Of a DNA stretch of 64,000 nt, positions 26,796-35,351 are shown piece by piece. Location of the stretch: NCBI RefSeq assembly GCF_001514195.1, contig NZ_KQ948748.1, positions 1 through 64,000 on the forward strand. The letters are read 5' to 3'. This DNA is from Streptomyces griseorubiginosus (lineage in GTDB: Bacteria > Actinomycetota > Actinomycetes > Streptomycetales > Streptomycetaceae). The position numbers and the translations under genes are program-made. Each line of letters begins with the position of its first letter. Position 1 is the first letter of the stretch. The notes below the pieces were generated by a model. It did not search any database. It had not been told where the DNA came from and was given only the letters and a program-made list of their open reading frames with translations.

Positions 26796-27209
26796 CTACT
26801 GGCGGGCGTCGAGGCGGTGCTGGAGCGCGCCGTCCGGGCCAAAGACGTCCATCAAATAGCCCCGCCTCAGCGAAAGCCCTTCCTCCCGCTCCAAATACCC
26901 CGTGATGGACCCCTTGAGGTCATCGAAGATCTCGGCGTCTTGGTCCGGATCGTGCGTCCACACAATCAGCAGGGGCACGCCGTCCGGATCGGAGCTCCGC
27001 TGTATCCCGTACACATCTTTCTCTCCGCCGGACTTGCGGTAGCGCGCGGCCACCCGGACTGCGGCATCGGGCGCGACGGTAGAGGTGATCGTGGGACCAG
27101 GCGTGACGGATGAGCGACCTGGGCTCGGGGCGCCGACCGTGGTGCAGCCGGCCAGGAACGCGGCACTTCCGAGGCAGGCCAGTGCAGTTAAGCGGGTTGT
27201 CGGATTCAT
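26796..27209 (-). CDS. Putative lipoprotein
   Basis: 137 residues from ATG 27209. A type II signal peptide is clear: MNPTTRLTALACLGSAAFLA, with the lipobox LAGC. The mature part is small, with beta strands around VYGIQRSSDPDGVPLLIVWT. It is expected to be lipidated and anchored outside the cytoplasmic membrane. Function is unknown. Confidence 0.75.
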   Translation of the reverse strand: MNPTTRLTALACLGSAAFLAGCTTVGAPSPGRSSVTPGPTITSTVAPDAAVRVAARYRKSGGEKDVYGIQRSSDPDGVPLLIVWTHDPDQDAEIFDDLKGSITGYLEREEGLSLRRGYLMDVFGPDGALQHRLDARQ

Positions 27210-27347
27210 GACGCCATTCTCGTCGGTCCCCGAACGGCCGACTTCACCCCCCTGGGCGAGGCGGCGCACGGCTCTCTTGCCCACAGGGCTGAAGCAGAAG
27301 ACTCGTGTGCGGGATCGGTGTCAGTGCTGCCTGCGAGCATACGGATC

Positions 27348-28676
27348 ATGAAGCGATCCGACGATCTCCTGGCAGGGCTGGACGACATCAACTGGGCAGC
27401 CCTGGGCCACGCCTACGGCAGCGCCGAGGACGTGCCTGGCCAGCTCCGGACGCTGTGTGGACCTGCCCAGGAGGCCCGGGAGAACGCCTTCCGGAGCCTG
27501 TTCGGCAACATCTTCCACCAGGGCACCCGGTACTCGGCCTCTCCGTACGCCGTGCCGTTCCTCACCCGGATCGCTGTCGCAGGCCCGGCCGGCGCCCGAG
27601 TCGACGCCCTGAGGCTGCTGACCCGGCTGGCCGTCGACTGGCACGACGAATACGACCTCCCGCTCGGCATCAACACCGCCGCCTGGCGCGCCGCGGCCAT
27701 CAGCCCGGAAGACACTCTGCGCTGGTACGACGCGCAAATAGCCGCCGAGACCGACGAGGAGCAGCTGAAAGGCTTGCGCGAGGGGCGGGCGTACTGCGCG
27801 GCCGGGCACCCCGTCGATGCCCGCGAGGGTGCGCTGCGCTCCTATGACGCGGTCCGCGCCCAGCTGCCCGTCCTGCTCGAACTGCTCGGCGACCAGGACC
27901 CGGAGATCCGCGCCAAGACCGCGTACCTCCTCGGCTGGTTCCCCGAGGAGGCCGCCGCCACCCTGCCCCCGCTTCTGGCCTGCCTCGACGGCGAGCGGGA
28001 CCCCGTCTGCCTTGCCACGGTCCTCGTCGCGGTCGGGCTGCTCGCCGACCACGACCCGGACGGCCAACTCCGGCACCACCTCGACCACGAGCACCCCTTG
28101 CCGCGCTGGGCCGCCGCCACCGCACTGACCCGCCTGCTCGTCGCGCACCCGGTCGCCGAGTCCGGCATGCCGCCGGTGGAGCGCATCGCCGCCGAGCTGG
28201 CAGCCTTCGGCGCCGGAGCAGCCCCCGAGTCCGCCACCGCCCACCACGCCGGCGACCTGCACAGCTACACCGTCCGCAGCCTGCAGCTCCTGATGGGCTT
28301 CGCCGAGGACCCGAACGGGGTAATACGGGACATCGTCCGCGCCCTGTCCCATCTCGAGAAGACCGGAGTCGTGCCCCACCCGCTGGCAGCCCGCACCGCG
28401 AACCTGCTGGAAGCCCTGTTCGACCCCGCGGACACCGCACCGGCCTTCGCTGAACTCTCGTCTGGACGCCGGGAGTTGCTGAGAGCCCTGGCCGAGCTGC
28501 TCACCGCCGAGGACTTCCAATCGCTGCCGTTCGGCTCCGACCTCCACGAGCGGTTCACCCAGTACGGTCTACCCGGCACCCGCCCCGCTCTCCGCGCCTA
28601 CGTCGGACTGTCCACCGAAGGGGAGGACCCGAGCTCCCCCCTCCCGGACCCCTGGGAGCCATTTCGCAACCACTGA
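27348..28676 (+). CDS. HEAT-repeat protein
   Basis: 442 residues. Repeating helical pairs are seen (RVDALRLLTRLAVDWHDEYD, QLPVLLELLGDQDPEIRAKT, ATLPPLLACLDGERDPVCLA, LRHHLDHEHPLPRWAAATAL), typical of HEAT/armadillo solenoids that bind proteins or nucleic acid. An N-terminal DDINWAALGHAYGSAEDVPG motif is shared by a Streptomyces family of these proteins. The ATG at 27348 is preferred over one 30 bases earlier because the conserved part begins there. It converges with the XRE gene; no terminator hairpin is seen between them. Confidence 0.8.
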   Translation: MKRSDDLLAGLDDINWAALGHAYGSAEDVPGQLRTLCGPAQEARENAFRSLFGNIFHQGTRYSASPYAVPFLTRIAVAGPAGARVDALRLLTRLAVDWHDEYDLPLGINTAAWRAAAISPEDTLRWYDAQIAAETDEEQLKGLREGRAYCAAGHPVDAREGALRSYDAVRAQLPVLLELLGDQDPEIRAKTAYLLGWFPEEAAATLPPLLACLDGERDPVCLATVLVAVGLLADHDPDGQLRHHLDHEHPLPRWAAATALTRLLVAHPVAESGMPPVERIAAELAAFGAGAAPESATAHHAGDLHSYTVRSLQLLMGFAEDPNGVIRDIVRALSHLEKTGVVPHPLAARTANLLEALFDPADTAPAFAELSSGRRELLRALAELLTAEDFQSLPFGSDLHERFTQYGLPGTRPALRAYVGLSTEGEDPSSPLPDPWEPFRNH

Positions 28677-28736
28677 GCTTGCCTGCCATCTCGGTCACAG
28701 CTCCAGGGCCCCTCCCACGGCCGGGCTCCCCCTCGC

Positions 28737-29519
28737 TCAAGGCCTTGGCGCGTGCCCGATGAGCTGGGCGACGTTGGGGGGAGTCACCGTCCAGTCGGAT
28801 CCCCAAGCGATCTCTTGCATGATGTCCACCAGGCGTTGCCGGTCTTCTTCGGAAGGCGAGGCATCTTCCAGGTACACGACGAGGTAGGTAAACAGAGCGT
28901 CGTAGCTTGCCTGCAAGGTTTGCAGTGTGGTCGCCGCGTCACGGGCGGACAACCGACCGAATACCCTGAACCAGGCGCGGAACCAGGGCGCCAGCGACTC
29001 GTCGTCGATCCCGCAGGCTTGCAGGAAGGCGACGTACTGCCGGAGGTCTCGGGGAACGCGGCCGGTGGTAATGGCGTTGGCGGTGCTGCGCGGCAACCAC
29101 CGTGAGGACAGCGCCATCGTCCGAGACTCCGGGCGGCCCTCCTGCGCCCAGGCGTTACGCAGCGCGTGGCTGAGACCAGCGACGTCTCCGACGCTCTGCA
29201 GGTCGGGCTGGACACCGGACCGGCGGAAGTCCCGCTTGGCCTGCTCAACAGCTCTCACAGCTCGTCCGTAGATGAGCTCGGTGTACATGCAATGCCTGGA
29301 GTCCCCCGTACATCCCCGCACGTACGCGAGCATCACCGGGCGGGCGGGCAAGGTCCTGCCGCTGGCGGCCCGCTTGAGGTGGGCAGCTGAGCATTTGCTT
29401 CGTACGGCGAGTTCGCCGTACGAAAGGCCTGCCGAGATTCGCAGTCGGCGCAGGTACTCGGCGAGCATGCCCAAGGCTGGCACCGTGTAGTCGACCGGCG
29501 ATTCCGGACGTGCCATCAT
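28737..29519 (-). CDS. XRE-family HTH regulator
   Basis: 260 residues. Residues 17-55 (LAEYLRRLRISAGLSYGELA, then SAAHLKRAASGRTLP) form an XRE/Cro helix-turn-helix, followed by a helical ligand-binding-like domain. It follows a small membrane protein gene by 10 bp on the same strand, so the pair is probably one operon; regulators of this class in Streptomyces often pair with a small neighbouring gene. The target is not evident. Confidence 0.8.
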   Translation of the reverse strand: MMARPESPVDYTVPALGMLAEYLRRLRISAGLSYGELAVRSKCSAAHLKRAASGRTLPARPVMLAYVRGCTGDSRHCMYTELIYGRAVRAVEQAKRDFRRSGVQPDLQSVGDVAGLSHALRNAWAQEGRPESRTMALSSRWLPRSTANAITTGRVPRDLRQYVAFLQACGIDDESLAPWFRAWFRVFGRLSARDAATTLQTLQASYDALFTYLVVYLEDASPSEEDRQRLVDIMQEIAWGSDWTVTPPNVAQLIGHAPRP

Positions 29520-29529
29520 CGACCGCCCG

Positions 29530-29802
29530 TCAGCTGCCAGAACCGGGCGTCAGCGCGGCGTTCAACAGGCGCCGCAGCAGACCGCGTTTCCTGCTGCCGC
29601 TAGGGAAGGCGACAGTGAGCAGCACAGCGACCGCAACCGCGCCGGCGGCGGCCAGCAGGGTGACGGAGTCGCGCAAGCTCATGCCCGCGACCAGGCGCAG
29701 CACGACAGCGGCCGCGACGAAGCCCAGGACCACCATGGCCTGAGGCATACCGAAGCGCGCCGGAGCCGCTGGGTCTTGCGGCGCAGCGTTTTTCTGGGAC
29801 AT
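29530..29802 (-). CDS. Small two-TM membrane protein
   Basis: 90 residues from ATG 29802, which follows GGAGGG by four bases. After a polar 18-residue start come two hydrophobic segments (MPQAMVVLGFVAAAVVLRLV and VTLLAAAGAVAVAVLLTVAF) and a basic C-terminus. Positive-inside rule suggests both ends are cytoplasmic. Function unknown; operon partner of the XRE regulator. Confidence 0.65.
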   Translation of the reverse strand: MSQKNAAPQDPAAPARFGMPQAMVVLGFVAAAVVLRLVAGMSLRDSVTLLAAAGAVAVAVLLTVAFPSGSRKRGLLRRLLNAALTPGSGS

Positions 29803-30033
29803 AGCCCTCCAAATCCAGGAGGCGCGGCCACGACGGCCGACACCCTGCAGCTGACATGGCGAATCCGGATACCGGAGCGGTTCGGCATGCCGCCCCGTGC
29901 GTGATCGGGATCCGGGCAGTCTGTACGGCTCGGGCTGTTGCTGCACAGCCCCGCCAGCGGCGTGCTGACCGCCCGGAACCAGACTTCCGTAAGGGAGAGT
30001 TGGCTCCAACTTCGTCCCAGTTGCCGCGTGCTG

Positions 30034-30606
30034 CTACCTGACTTCGACGGAGTACGAGGCGCCGGTGAACTCCCAGCCGTCAGTCCCTTCGCCGATGTCC
30101 TCGACGATGACGTCGTCGATGAAGTGGTCCTCGAACTCGTCGTCGGTCAGTTCGCCGGCGAGCCAGAGTTCCTCAATCGCGCCCCAGTTGCCCCGGCTAC
30201 CGTCGATCCGCAGAGGCGCGGCGTCCACGGTGCCGCGCGTACGTACGTCATCGCCGGTTTTGACAACGCCGCTGATCTCGTACTGGCCGTCTGTGATGTG
30301 GTCGGGGAGCGGTTCGGCGGGGACGATGGCGACGTTCTCGTAGGCGGTGTGGATGAGGTCGCGGTAGGTGCGGCGGATGTTGTACTCGGCGTCGGACAGC
30401 CAGTTGATGAGGGTCTTGGTCGTGACGTTCAGGCCGGCGTCGGCGAGGGCCTGCTGGCCGCGGTGGGTCGCGGTGAGCTGGGAGAGCTGGGCGTGCCAGT
30501 GCTTGGCGCTGTAGGACGACAGGCGGTGGCGTGGGGTGACCTGGGAGCGCAGGAGGTCGTTGAGGGCAGCGCCGAGGGAGGTGCCGCGTCCGGTGGGGCC
30601 TGCCAT
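30034..30606 (-). CDS. Tpg-like candidate terminal protein
   Basis: 190 residues, start overlapping the upstream stop by one base (TGATG). An N-terminal helix-turn-helix (ATHRGQQALADAGLNVTTKT followed by LINWLS) corresponds to the segment KGSTKAVAxRLGVSxRTVxRY of Streptomyces Tpg. The C-terminus keeps the Tpg plan: a Thr/Gly-rich strand segment, an acidic helix (LAGELTDDEFEDHFIDDVI) and a terminal strand WEFTGASYSVEV that resembles the EFTDIDYxxLE end of Tpg. Length matches the usual 184-190. Tpg is covalently attached to 5' ends and primes end patching. Support is mainly gene order (downstream of a Tap-like gene) plus these weak similarities; an unrelated HTH plasmid protein is the alternative. 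Confidence 0.5.
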   Translation of the reverse strand: MAGPTGRGTSLGAALNDLLRSQVTPRHRLSSYSAKHWHAQLSQLTATHRGQQALADAGLNVTTKTLINWLSDAEYNIRRTYRDLIHTAYENVAIVPAEPLPDHITDGQYEISGVVKTGDDVRTRGTVDAAPLRIDGSRGNWGAIEELWLAGELTDDEFEDHFIDDVIVEDIGEGTDGWEFTGASYSVEVR

Positions 30607-33185
30607 CAGTCGTCACCTTCGAGGATGGTCTCGCCCGCTTGGACGAACTTCGCTTTGACTTCGCCGAAGCCGGTCCCGATCCGGTAGGTGGAGGGCGGGG
30701 TGCCGGGTGGGGTCCAGAAGATGGCCTGGTCGACGTTGCGCAGTGCGATGAGGGTGTGGCCTTCCTGGACGGCTTTGAACGCGACGGTCCAGTGCCGGAC
30801 GGAGGCCTCGGCGACCATGCTCATGCGCCAGTCCGGCCGCCAGAACGGGGAGCGCTGGGAGGGACGTTTGGGCCACAGCAGGCGCAGCGCGATGGACAGG
30901 CGGGTCTTGTAGGCCTTGTAGGGGTCGCCGCCGATCTGGACGAGCTCGGTGCGGGCCTTGCGGGTGGCCTCGTAGAAGGTTTTGAAGAGGGACTCGTTGT
31001 ACTTCCCAGTCCAGGAGTCGTAGATGGTCGGCATGGCGCCGAGGTGGTCGTCCCGGACGAGCTTCTCCAGCTGCTTGATGTGAGGGGTGGTGACCCACAC
31101 CCGGCCGTCCTCGTCGGGACGGTCGATGATCCGGCCCAGGGGGTGCGGCACGTCGGTGCGGGGCCACTCGGGGATGTCGATGAGATAGATGCCGGCCTGC
31201 GTCTTGTCGTAGGCGTCGAGGGGGCCGGTGTGCAGGAGCTTGTTCGGGGCGAGCGGGACCGCCGAACAGGCCGAGGGGAAGGAGCCATTGCGGTCGATCA
31301 GGCACAACACGCCCTCTCCGAACGAGTCGGGTACCTCGATCTGGTCGCGGCGCACGCGCCTGCCGTTCGCCCGGATGTGGGGCACGCGGGTGGCGGTGAC
31401 GTCGGGGTGGACCCAGCGGGGCTCGCCGTCCATGTGCTCGCTGATCAGCGGCCAGGGGCCGTGGTCGCGCTCCTCTTTGCGGATGACGCGGATCGGGTGC
31501 ATCTTCGACCGGCCGACGGAGTCCTTGAGGATCTTCAGGGCGGGGAAGACGTGGCCCTCGGGCTCGTCCTCCTCATCCTCCGGCGTCAGGGGGTCCTCGT
31601 CCTCGTCGTCTTCCTCGTCCTCGACCACGTCGGCCGTCGCCTGCTGGTTGTCCGCCGGGGTCCGGCCAGCGGTACCGGCGGCACCGGTAGCGGGCGACTG
31701 TCCGGCCGCTGGGGTGGTGTCGGCGGACTCGGGCATGCCGTAGGGGCGCAGGGCGGCGGCGAGACGGTGCCCCTCAGGGGTGTCCGGCCACTGGGAGACC
31801 GTGGCGGCGGCCTGGAGGAGCGAGGGCAGGATCTCCTTCAGGGCCTCGTGGTCGCCGCCCGCGACCGCGGTCCGCCACGCGGCGAGCTCGTGGGTGAGGG
31901 CGGCGGGGATCCCCTGCTGCCCGCCGGACGTGTAGGGAAGGGCGGCTTCGGCCAGCTCGCGTGCGGCTGTGGCACCGGCGATCGCCGCGGGCCCCGGGCT
32001 TGCTGGGCTGTCGGCGCGATCGGCGGGCGCGGTTCCGGCGTCGAGGAAGCGGGCGTGGACCAGGTCGGGCTTCAGGTGCGCGGAGCCGATGGTGCCGAAG
32101 TCGCGTTCCGCGACGGTCACCTGGACCCGTGCGGGGTCGTCGGTCGGGATGAGGGTCAGTGTGATGTCGGCGTCCAGCAGGGCCAGGAGTGCGGGATCGT
32201 CGCTGTCCACGATGGCGAGGACCGGCACGTGCAGCGTCCGCGCGAGAGTGGCCAGGACCTGGGAGGCGTCCGGGAGACGGTCACCGGACAGCGGCAGACG
32301 GGCGCTGTGGGCGGCCTGTAGACGGTCCACGACCACGAGGGCCAGGCCCTGCATGTGCGGGGCGGTGTCCGCGATGTCCTCGGCCCGCAGATCACTACCG
32401 TCATCGATCATCAGCAGGTCCCCGGCCTGGACCAGTTCACGGGCTACCTGCTGTTCATGCTCGGTCAGGCGGCCCTGCTTCAGACGCGCGTACTCGCCGC
32501 CGGTTTCGGCGGAGATGATCCGGCGGAAGATGTCGTCCCGGTTCGGCCCCGAGGCCGCGTACAGAACCACGTGGTGGTCGACAAGCGCCGTCGTCCGTGC
32601 GGCCGCCAGCCCCAACAGGCTCCCGCCGACACTCGGACGAGCGGCCACCAGCGTCAGCTTGCCCCGCTGCAGACCGCCCGTGGCAGCGTCCAGGCCCGCC
32701 AGCCCGAAGGTGGGACCGCCGGAAGGCCCGTCGGTGAGGACGGAACCGATCGCGTCGCCGAGCGTGGCGAGCCTGCGGGGAATGCCGCCGCGGTCCTGGC
32801 TGCCTTGGCTGTTCACCGCACCTCCTGCGGTCGCCGCGCCGGGGTGCGCGGCCGTGTCGGACGAGGGGACATCAGGAGAGGGGTCGGCGGGGAGCAGCAC
32901 CGCGACCGGAGTGGTGTTCCGCAGGAGCACCTGCGGCTGGCCCTGGGACGCCAGCGCGACAAGGTCGCCGAAGTCCCTCTGCGCCGTACTCAGCACGTGA
33001 GCCGGGAAGGCACCGATCTTCCGGGCTGCCGGAAACCGGTCCAGTGGCGCCAGCAGAGCGCGCACCTTGTGCTTGGTGATCACCGTGGCGCGCCCCTCGT
33101 CTTCGACGAGCTTCACGAGCGCGTACAGCGTGTTCCGCGCCGTGGTCGCGTTGATCGCGCCCTCTTCCTGTGGCGACTGACTCAC
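30606..33185 (-). CDS. Tap-like protein with Phd/YefM-like and DnaB-like domains
   Basis: 859 residues, GTG start behind GGGGAGG. Residues 8-52 (NATTARNTLYALVKLVED...VITKHKVRALLAPLD) and 62-101 (VLSTAQRDFGDLVAL...VAVLLPAD) look like two Phd/YefM antitoxin-type DNA-binding domains. Residues 140-330 resemble the DnaB RecA-like domain: FGLAGLDAATGGLQRGKLTL, then ARPSVGGSLL where DnaB has RPGMGKTA (the Lys is missing), then LALVVVDRLQ. A Pro/Asp/Glu-rich linker follows to about 560. The C-terminal 230 residues resemble telomere-associated protein Tap: LIDRNGSFPSA (631-), WVTTPHIKQLEKL, FWRPDWRMSMVAEASVRHW, IALRNVDQAIFW and YRIGTGFGEVK line up with Tap's IDVNTAF, YATPTVAYA, RPDIRAAVISTARVN, LSDCAVY and FRLGxxPGxVK. 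Those blocks in turn resemble motifs A, B and C of protein-primed B-family polymerases. The next gene is Tpg-like, as in tap-tpg operons. Confidence 0.6.
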   Translation of the reverse strand: MSQSPQEEGAINATTARNTLYALVKLVEDEGRATVITKHKVRALLAPLDRFPAARKIGAFPAHVLSTAQRDFGDLVALASQGQPQVLLRNTTPVAVLLPADPSPDVPSSDTAAHPGAATAGGAVNSQGSQDRGGIPRRLATLGDAIGSVLTDGPSGGPTFGLAGLDAATGGLQRGKLTLVAARPSVGGSLLGLAAARTTALVDHHVVLYAASGPNRDDIFRRIISAETGGEYARLKQGRLTEHEQQVARELVQAGDLLMIDDGSDLRAEDIADTAPHMQGLALVVVDRLQAAHSARLPLSGDRLPDASQVLATLARTLHVPVLAIVDSDDPALLALLDADITLTLIPTDDPARVQVTVAERDFGTIGSAHLKPDLVHARFLDAGTAPADRADSPASPGPAAIAGATAARELAEAALPYTSGGQQGIPAALTHELAAWRTAVAGGDHEALKEILPSLLQAAATVSQWPDTPEGHRLAAALRPYGMPESADTTPAAGQSPATGAAGTAGRTPADNQQATADVVEDEEDDEDEDPLTPEDEEDEPEGHVFPALKILKDSVGRSKMHPIRVIRKEERDHGPWPLISEHMDGEPRWVHPDVTATRVPHIRANGRRVRRDQIEVPDSFGEGVLCLIDRNGSFPSACSAVPLAPNKLLHTGPLDAYDKTQAGIYLIDIPEWPRTDVPHPLGRIIDRPDEDGRVWVTTPHIKQLEKLVRDDHLGAMPTIYDSWTGKYNESLFKTFYEATRKARTELVQIGGDPYKAYKTRLSIALRLLWPKRPSQRSPFWRPDWRMSMVAEASVRHWTVAFKAVQEGHTLIALRNVDQAIFWTPPGTPPSTYRIGTGFGEVKAKFVQAGETILEGDD

Positions 33186-33212
33186 TCACCCTCCCCGAGA
33201 CTCAACTACCCA

Positions 33213-33256
33213 TCAGCATAGCTGAATCCACCCTGTTATTTCGAATAGTCACTATT
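33213..33256. promoter_or_regulatory. Two palindromes upstream of the Tap-like gene
   Basis: TCAGCATAGCTGA (33213-33225, arms TCAGC/GCTGA) lies about 28 bp from the GTG start. AATAGTCACTATT (33244-33256, perfect arms around one C) lies in an unusually AT-rich stretch. Phd/YefM proteins repress their own promoters by binding short palindromes, so the tandem Phd-like domains in the product make these good autoregulatory operator candidates. No promoter hexamers can be assigned with confidence. Confidence 0.45.
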
Positions 33257-33270
33257 TTCCAGAGTAGTTT

Positions 33271-33399
33271 TCACTCATTGTTGGTTTCCCTGCTGTGTGG
33301 GTTGACGGGTCGGAGGTCCGCGTCCGATCGGTAGCGGAGAGCAGGAAGGCCGGGATCGCCGGCCCCGGCCTCCGCTCCGCACCGTCCGCAGATGATCAC
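33271..33399 (-). CDS. Possible 42-residue CxxC protein
   Basis: Short frame with a GTG start (33399) encoding VIICGRCGAEAGAGDPGLPA and a basic tail. It begins 32 bp after the stop of the helical gene at 33431. One CGRC motif could bind zinc only in a dimer. No convincing ribosome-binding site; low confidence. Confidence 0.3.
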   Translation of the reverse strand: MIICGRCGAEAGAGDPGLPALRYRSDADLRPVNPHSRETNNE

Positions 33400-33430
33400 C
33401 CGCCGAACCAGCGGACTCAGCTTCCCGTCG

Positions 33431-33799
33431 TCACTCCTGCTCCTCGGGGCCGTCCTTGTACGCGACGTGCCCAATGGCGGAGTAGGCCGTGTTCAGCCTG
33501 CCGTGGAGCGCACCCACGAGGTCCTTCGCCGCGGCGGAGGACTCCGTGAAGCGCTGCAGGACGTCATCAAACGGTTCGCCCCGGGAGTCGCTCATCAGCC
33601 GACCCCGGTTCTGCAATTGCTGCACGGAGGCCTCGATCAACTCGACGGCGGTCCGCAACTCGCCGGCGCAGCGGGTGAGATAGCTGTGAACCCGGTACGC
33701 CTCCACCGGGCGCTCGATACCGCGGTCCTGAAGGGCGCGGACGAGTTCGACGAGGGAGCGGGCCGCGCCCTCCGCGTGCTGTTCGATGTTCTCGGTCAT
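33431..33799 (-). CDS. Small helical hypothetical protein
   Basis: 122 residues, almost entirely alpha-helical with heptad-like stretches (AARSLVELVRALQDRG, LRTAVELIEASVQQLQNRG, AAAKDLVGALHGRLNTAYSA). No signal or membrane segment. A good GAGGAGAA site precedes the ATG. It follows the 370-residue gene by 28 bp and is probably co-transcribed with it. No family recognised. Confidence 0.65.
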   Translation of the reverse strand: MTENIEQHAEGAARSLVELVRALQDRGIERPVEAYRVHSYLTRCAGELRTAVELIEASVQQLQNRGRLMSDSRGEPFDDVLQRFTESSAAAKDLVGALHGRLNTAYSAIGHVAYKDGPEEQE

Positions 33800-33827
33800 T
33801 GATCCGGTTCTCCTCGGAGGGGGCTGA

Positions 33828-34940
33828 TCACATGCGGTCGGTGAACCGGCAGTAGGCGTGGACGGACACCAGCCGCTCCCAGTCGGGAGGCGTCGCTGCG
33901 CCCGCCTCCCACTCAGCAGGCGTAACTGCGCCCGCGTCGAGCGGGCCGTACAACAGGACCGTGTCCTGGCGGCGCGCGGCCTCCAGCCACTCGGCGGATG
34001 CCGACACCGGGGCTGGCACCGGTGCGCGCCACAGGATGCGGTCGTACACGTTCTGGCGCCATTCCCACGGCTGCCGTTCGGGCAGCAGGGTCGCGTCCAG
34101 CAGGCGGACGACGCCCAGCAGCGCGCCGCCCGTGCGGTCGATCTTCAGCACCCAGGCCGGATCCACGCTGGGCAGCCCCTGGAAGATGTAGGGCTCCCAG
34201 CCGCAGCGCCAACGCAGGTCGTCGTAGCCGGCCTCGGGAGACTCCGGGACCAGAGCCACCGACGGCACCAGGCCGGACCCCGTCCGCGTCATGTCGGTGC
34301 GCACGCTGTACGCGGCAGGGTGCGCGAGGGCGGAGAGGTCGACCACCACACCCGGGCCTGTCTGCGGATCGCTGCCCTCCACAGTCACGGTGACCGTCGA
34401 CAAACCGTTGGGGCTGGGGTACCGCTCGCGCAGCAGAGCGGCGTCGACGTGCCCGTAGTACGTCCACAGGTCCAGCGTGTCCTCCAGGAGCTCCGCGCGG
34501 TGCTCCCGGGGCAGCATCTCGACCACGGGAGGCAGATGCCCCGGATCCCGGTATTCGCGGGCCTGCTTGACGAGCCCGAAGAAGGCCTGCGTGGCCCGGG
34601 ATGCCTGGGCACCCGCGTCCGCCTCGCTCTCGGCGTGCAGGGTGTAGACGGACCCGGCAAGCACCGCGAGGACGACAGCGGCCTCGTCGAGGAGCTTGTC
34701 CGCCAGCAACTGCTGGCACGGTGCGCACCGTTCCATACACGCGCCGATCAGCGCCGACGCGGTCCGCATGTCCGGCGCGGTGTCGATGCCCCACCGCTTG
34801 GGGTCGGCCGGCTGAAGGTCCGCGGCCGACGGGCCGCTGCTGTGCTGATGAAGGGTGCCGGCGTTGGCGGAGGCGAACGCCGCCCCTCGGGTCCGGCTCG
34901 TGTTCCTCGCCCGGCTCTTGCGGCCATGGCTCTTGGTCAT
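33828..34940 (-). CDS. Hypothetical protein with basic N-terminus
   Basis: 370 residues from ATG 34940; the Lys/Arg-rich start (MTKSHGRKSRARNTSRTRGA) recurs in Streptomyces plasmid and integrative-element proteins. The middle has CMERCAPCQQLLADKLL, a possible metal site, and the C-terminal third has many Trp residues and beta strands (WRCGWEPYIFQGLPSVDPAW). No family recognised. It is upstream of a small helical protein in the same direction. Confidence 0.65.
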   Translation of the reverse strand: MTKSHGRKSRARNTSRTRGAAFASANAGTLHQHSSGPSAADLQPADPKRWGIDTAPDMRTASALIGACMERCAPCQQLLADKLLDEAAVVLAVLAGSVYTLHAESEADAGAQASRATQAFFGLVKQAREYRDPGHLPPVVEMLPREHRAELLEDTLDLWTYYGHVDAALLRERYPSPNGLSTVTVTVEGSDPQTGPGVVVDLSALAHPAAYSVRTDMTRTGSGLVPSVALVPESPEAGYDDLRWRCGWEPYIFQGLPSVDPAWVLKIDRTGGALLGVVRLLDATLLPERQPWEWRQNVYDRILWRAPVPAPVSASAEWLEAARRQDTVLLYGPLDAGAVTPAEWEAGAATPPDWERLVSVHAYCRFTDRM

Positions 34941-35351
34941 ACGGCTCTCGCTTCCCGCGCCCCGGCCCCATGACCCGATGCGCGCGACGAAGAGCAGCAT
35001 GCGGAAGGCTTCAACAGCTGTACGGTCGTTGGGAGTTGATGTTCGCCTCGCACTGATGCGCACAGTCCGGGCCCCGTTGTACGGGACCCGCGGGCACCTC
35101 TGCCGTCATGCGCCCCAGTCATGGGCCAGGCCGCTGGCTTGGGCCGATGCGACGGCCACTGCCAGCAGCCTACCGGTCGGCGGACCGCCCCCGTAGCCGG
35201 CGTACGAAAGTGCCCGCACTCGGCTGAACCAGTGGCGTGGCCAGGACACTTGCCAGCCTCCGGACTCGGCGAGCGCCGCGGGCGGAAGCGCGAGGTGCGG
35301 ACTGCGGAAAATCCGTGCACCCCTCTCCGCGCGCGGGCCTACGCTCCCGTC
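34941..35351. other. Divergent intergenic region, no gene
   Basis: About 410 bp between two divergent genes. It must hold both promoters, but I can assign no hexamers, operators or small gene with confidence. Confidence 0.4.

Noticed and set aside
30639..32321. 560-codon rightward frame opposite the Tap-like gene
   Set aside because: Antisense to the conserved protein, low-complexity Gly/Val/Arg product, no ribosome-binding site.
30606..33185. Active replicative DnaB helicase
   Set aside because: The Walker A Lys is missing (RPSVGGSL) and the N-terminal DnaB domain is absent.
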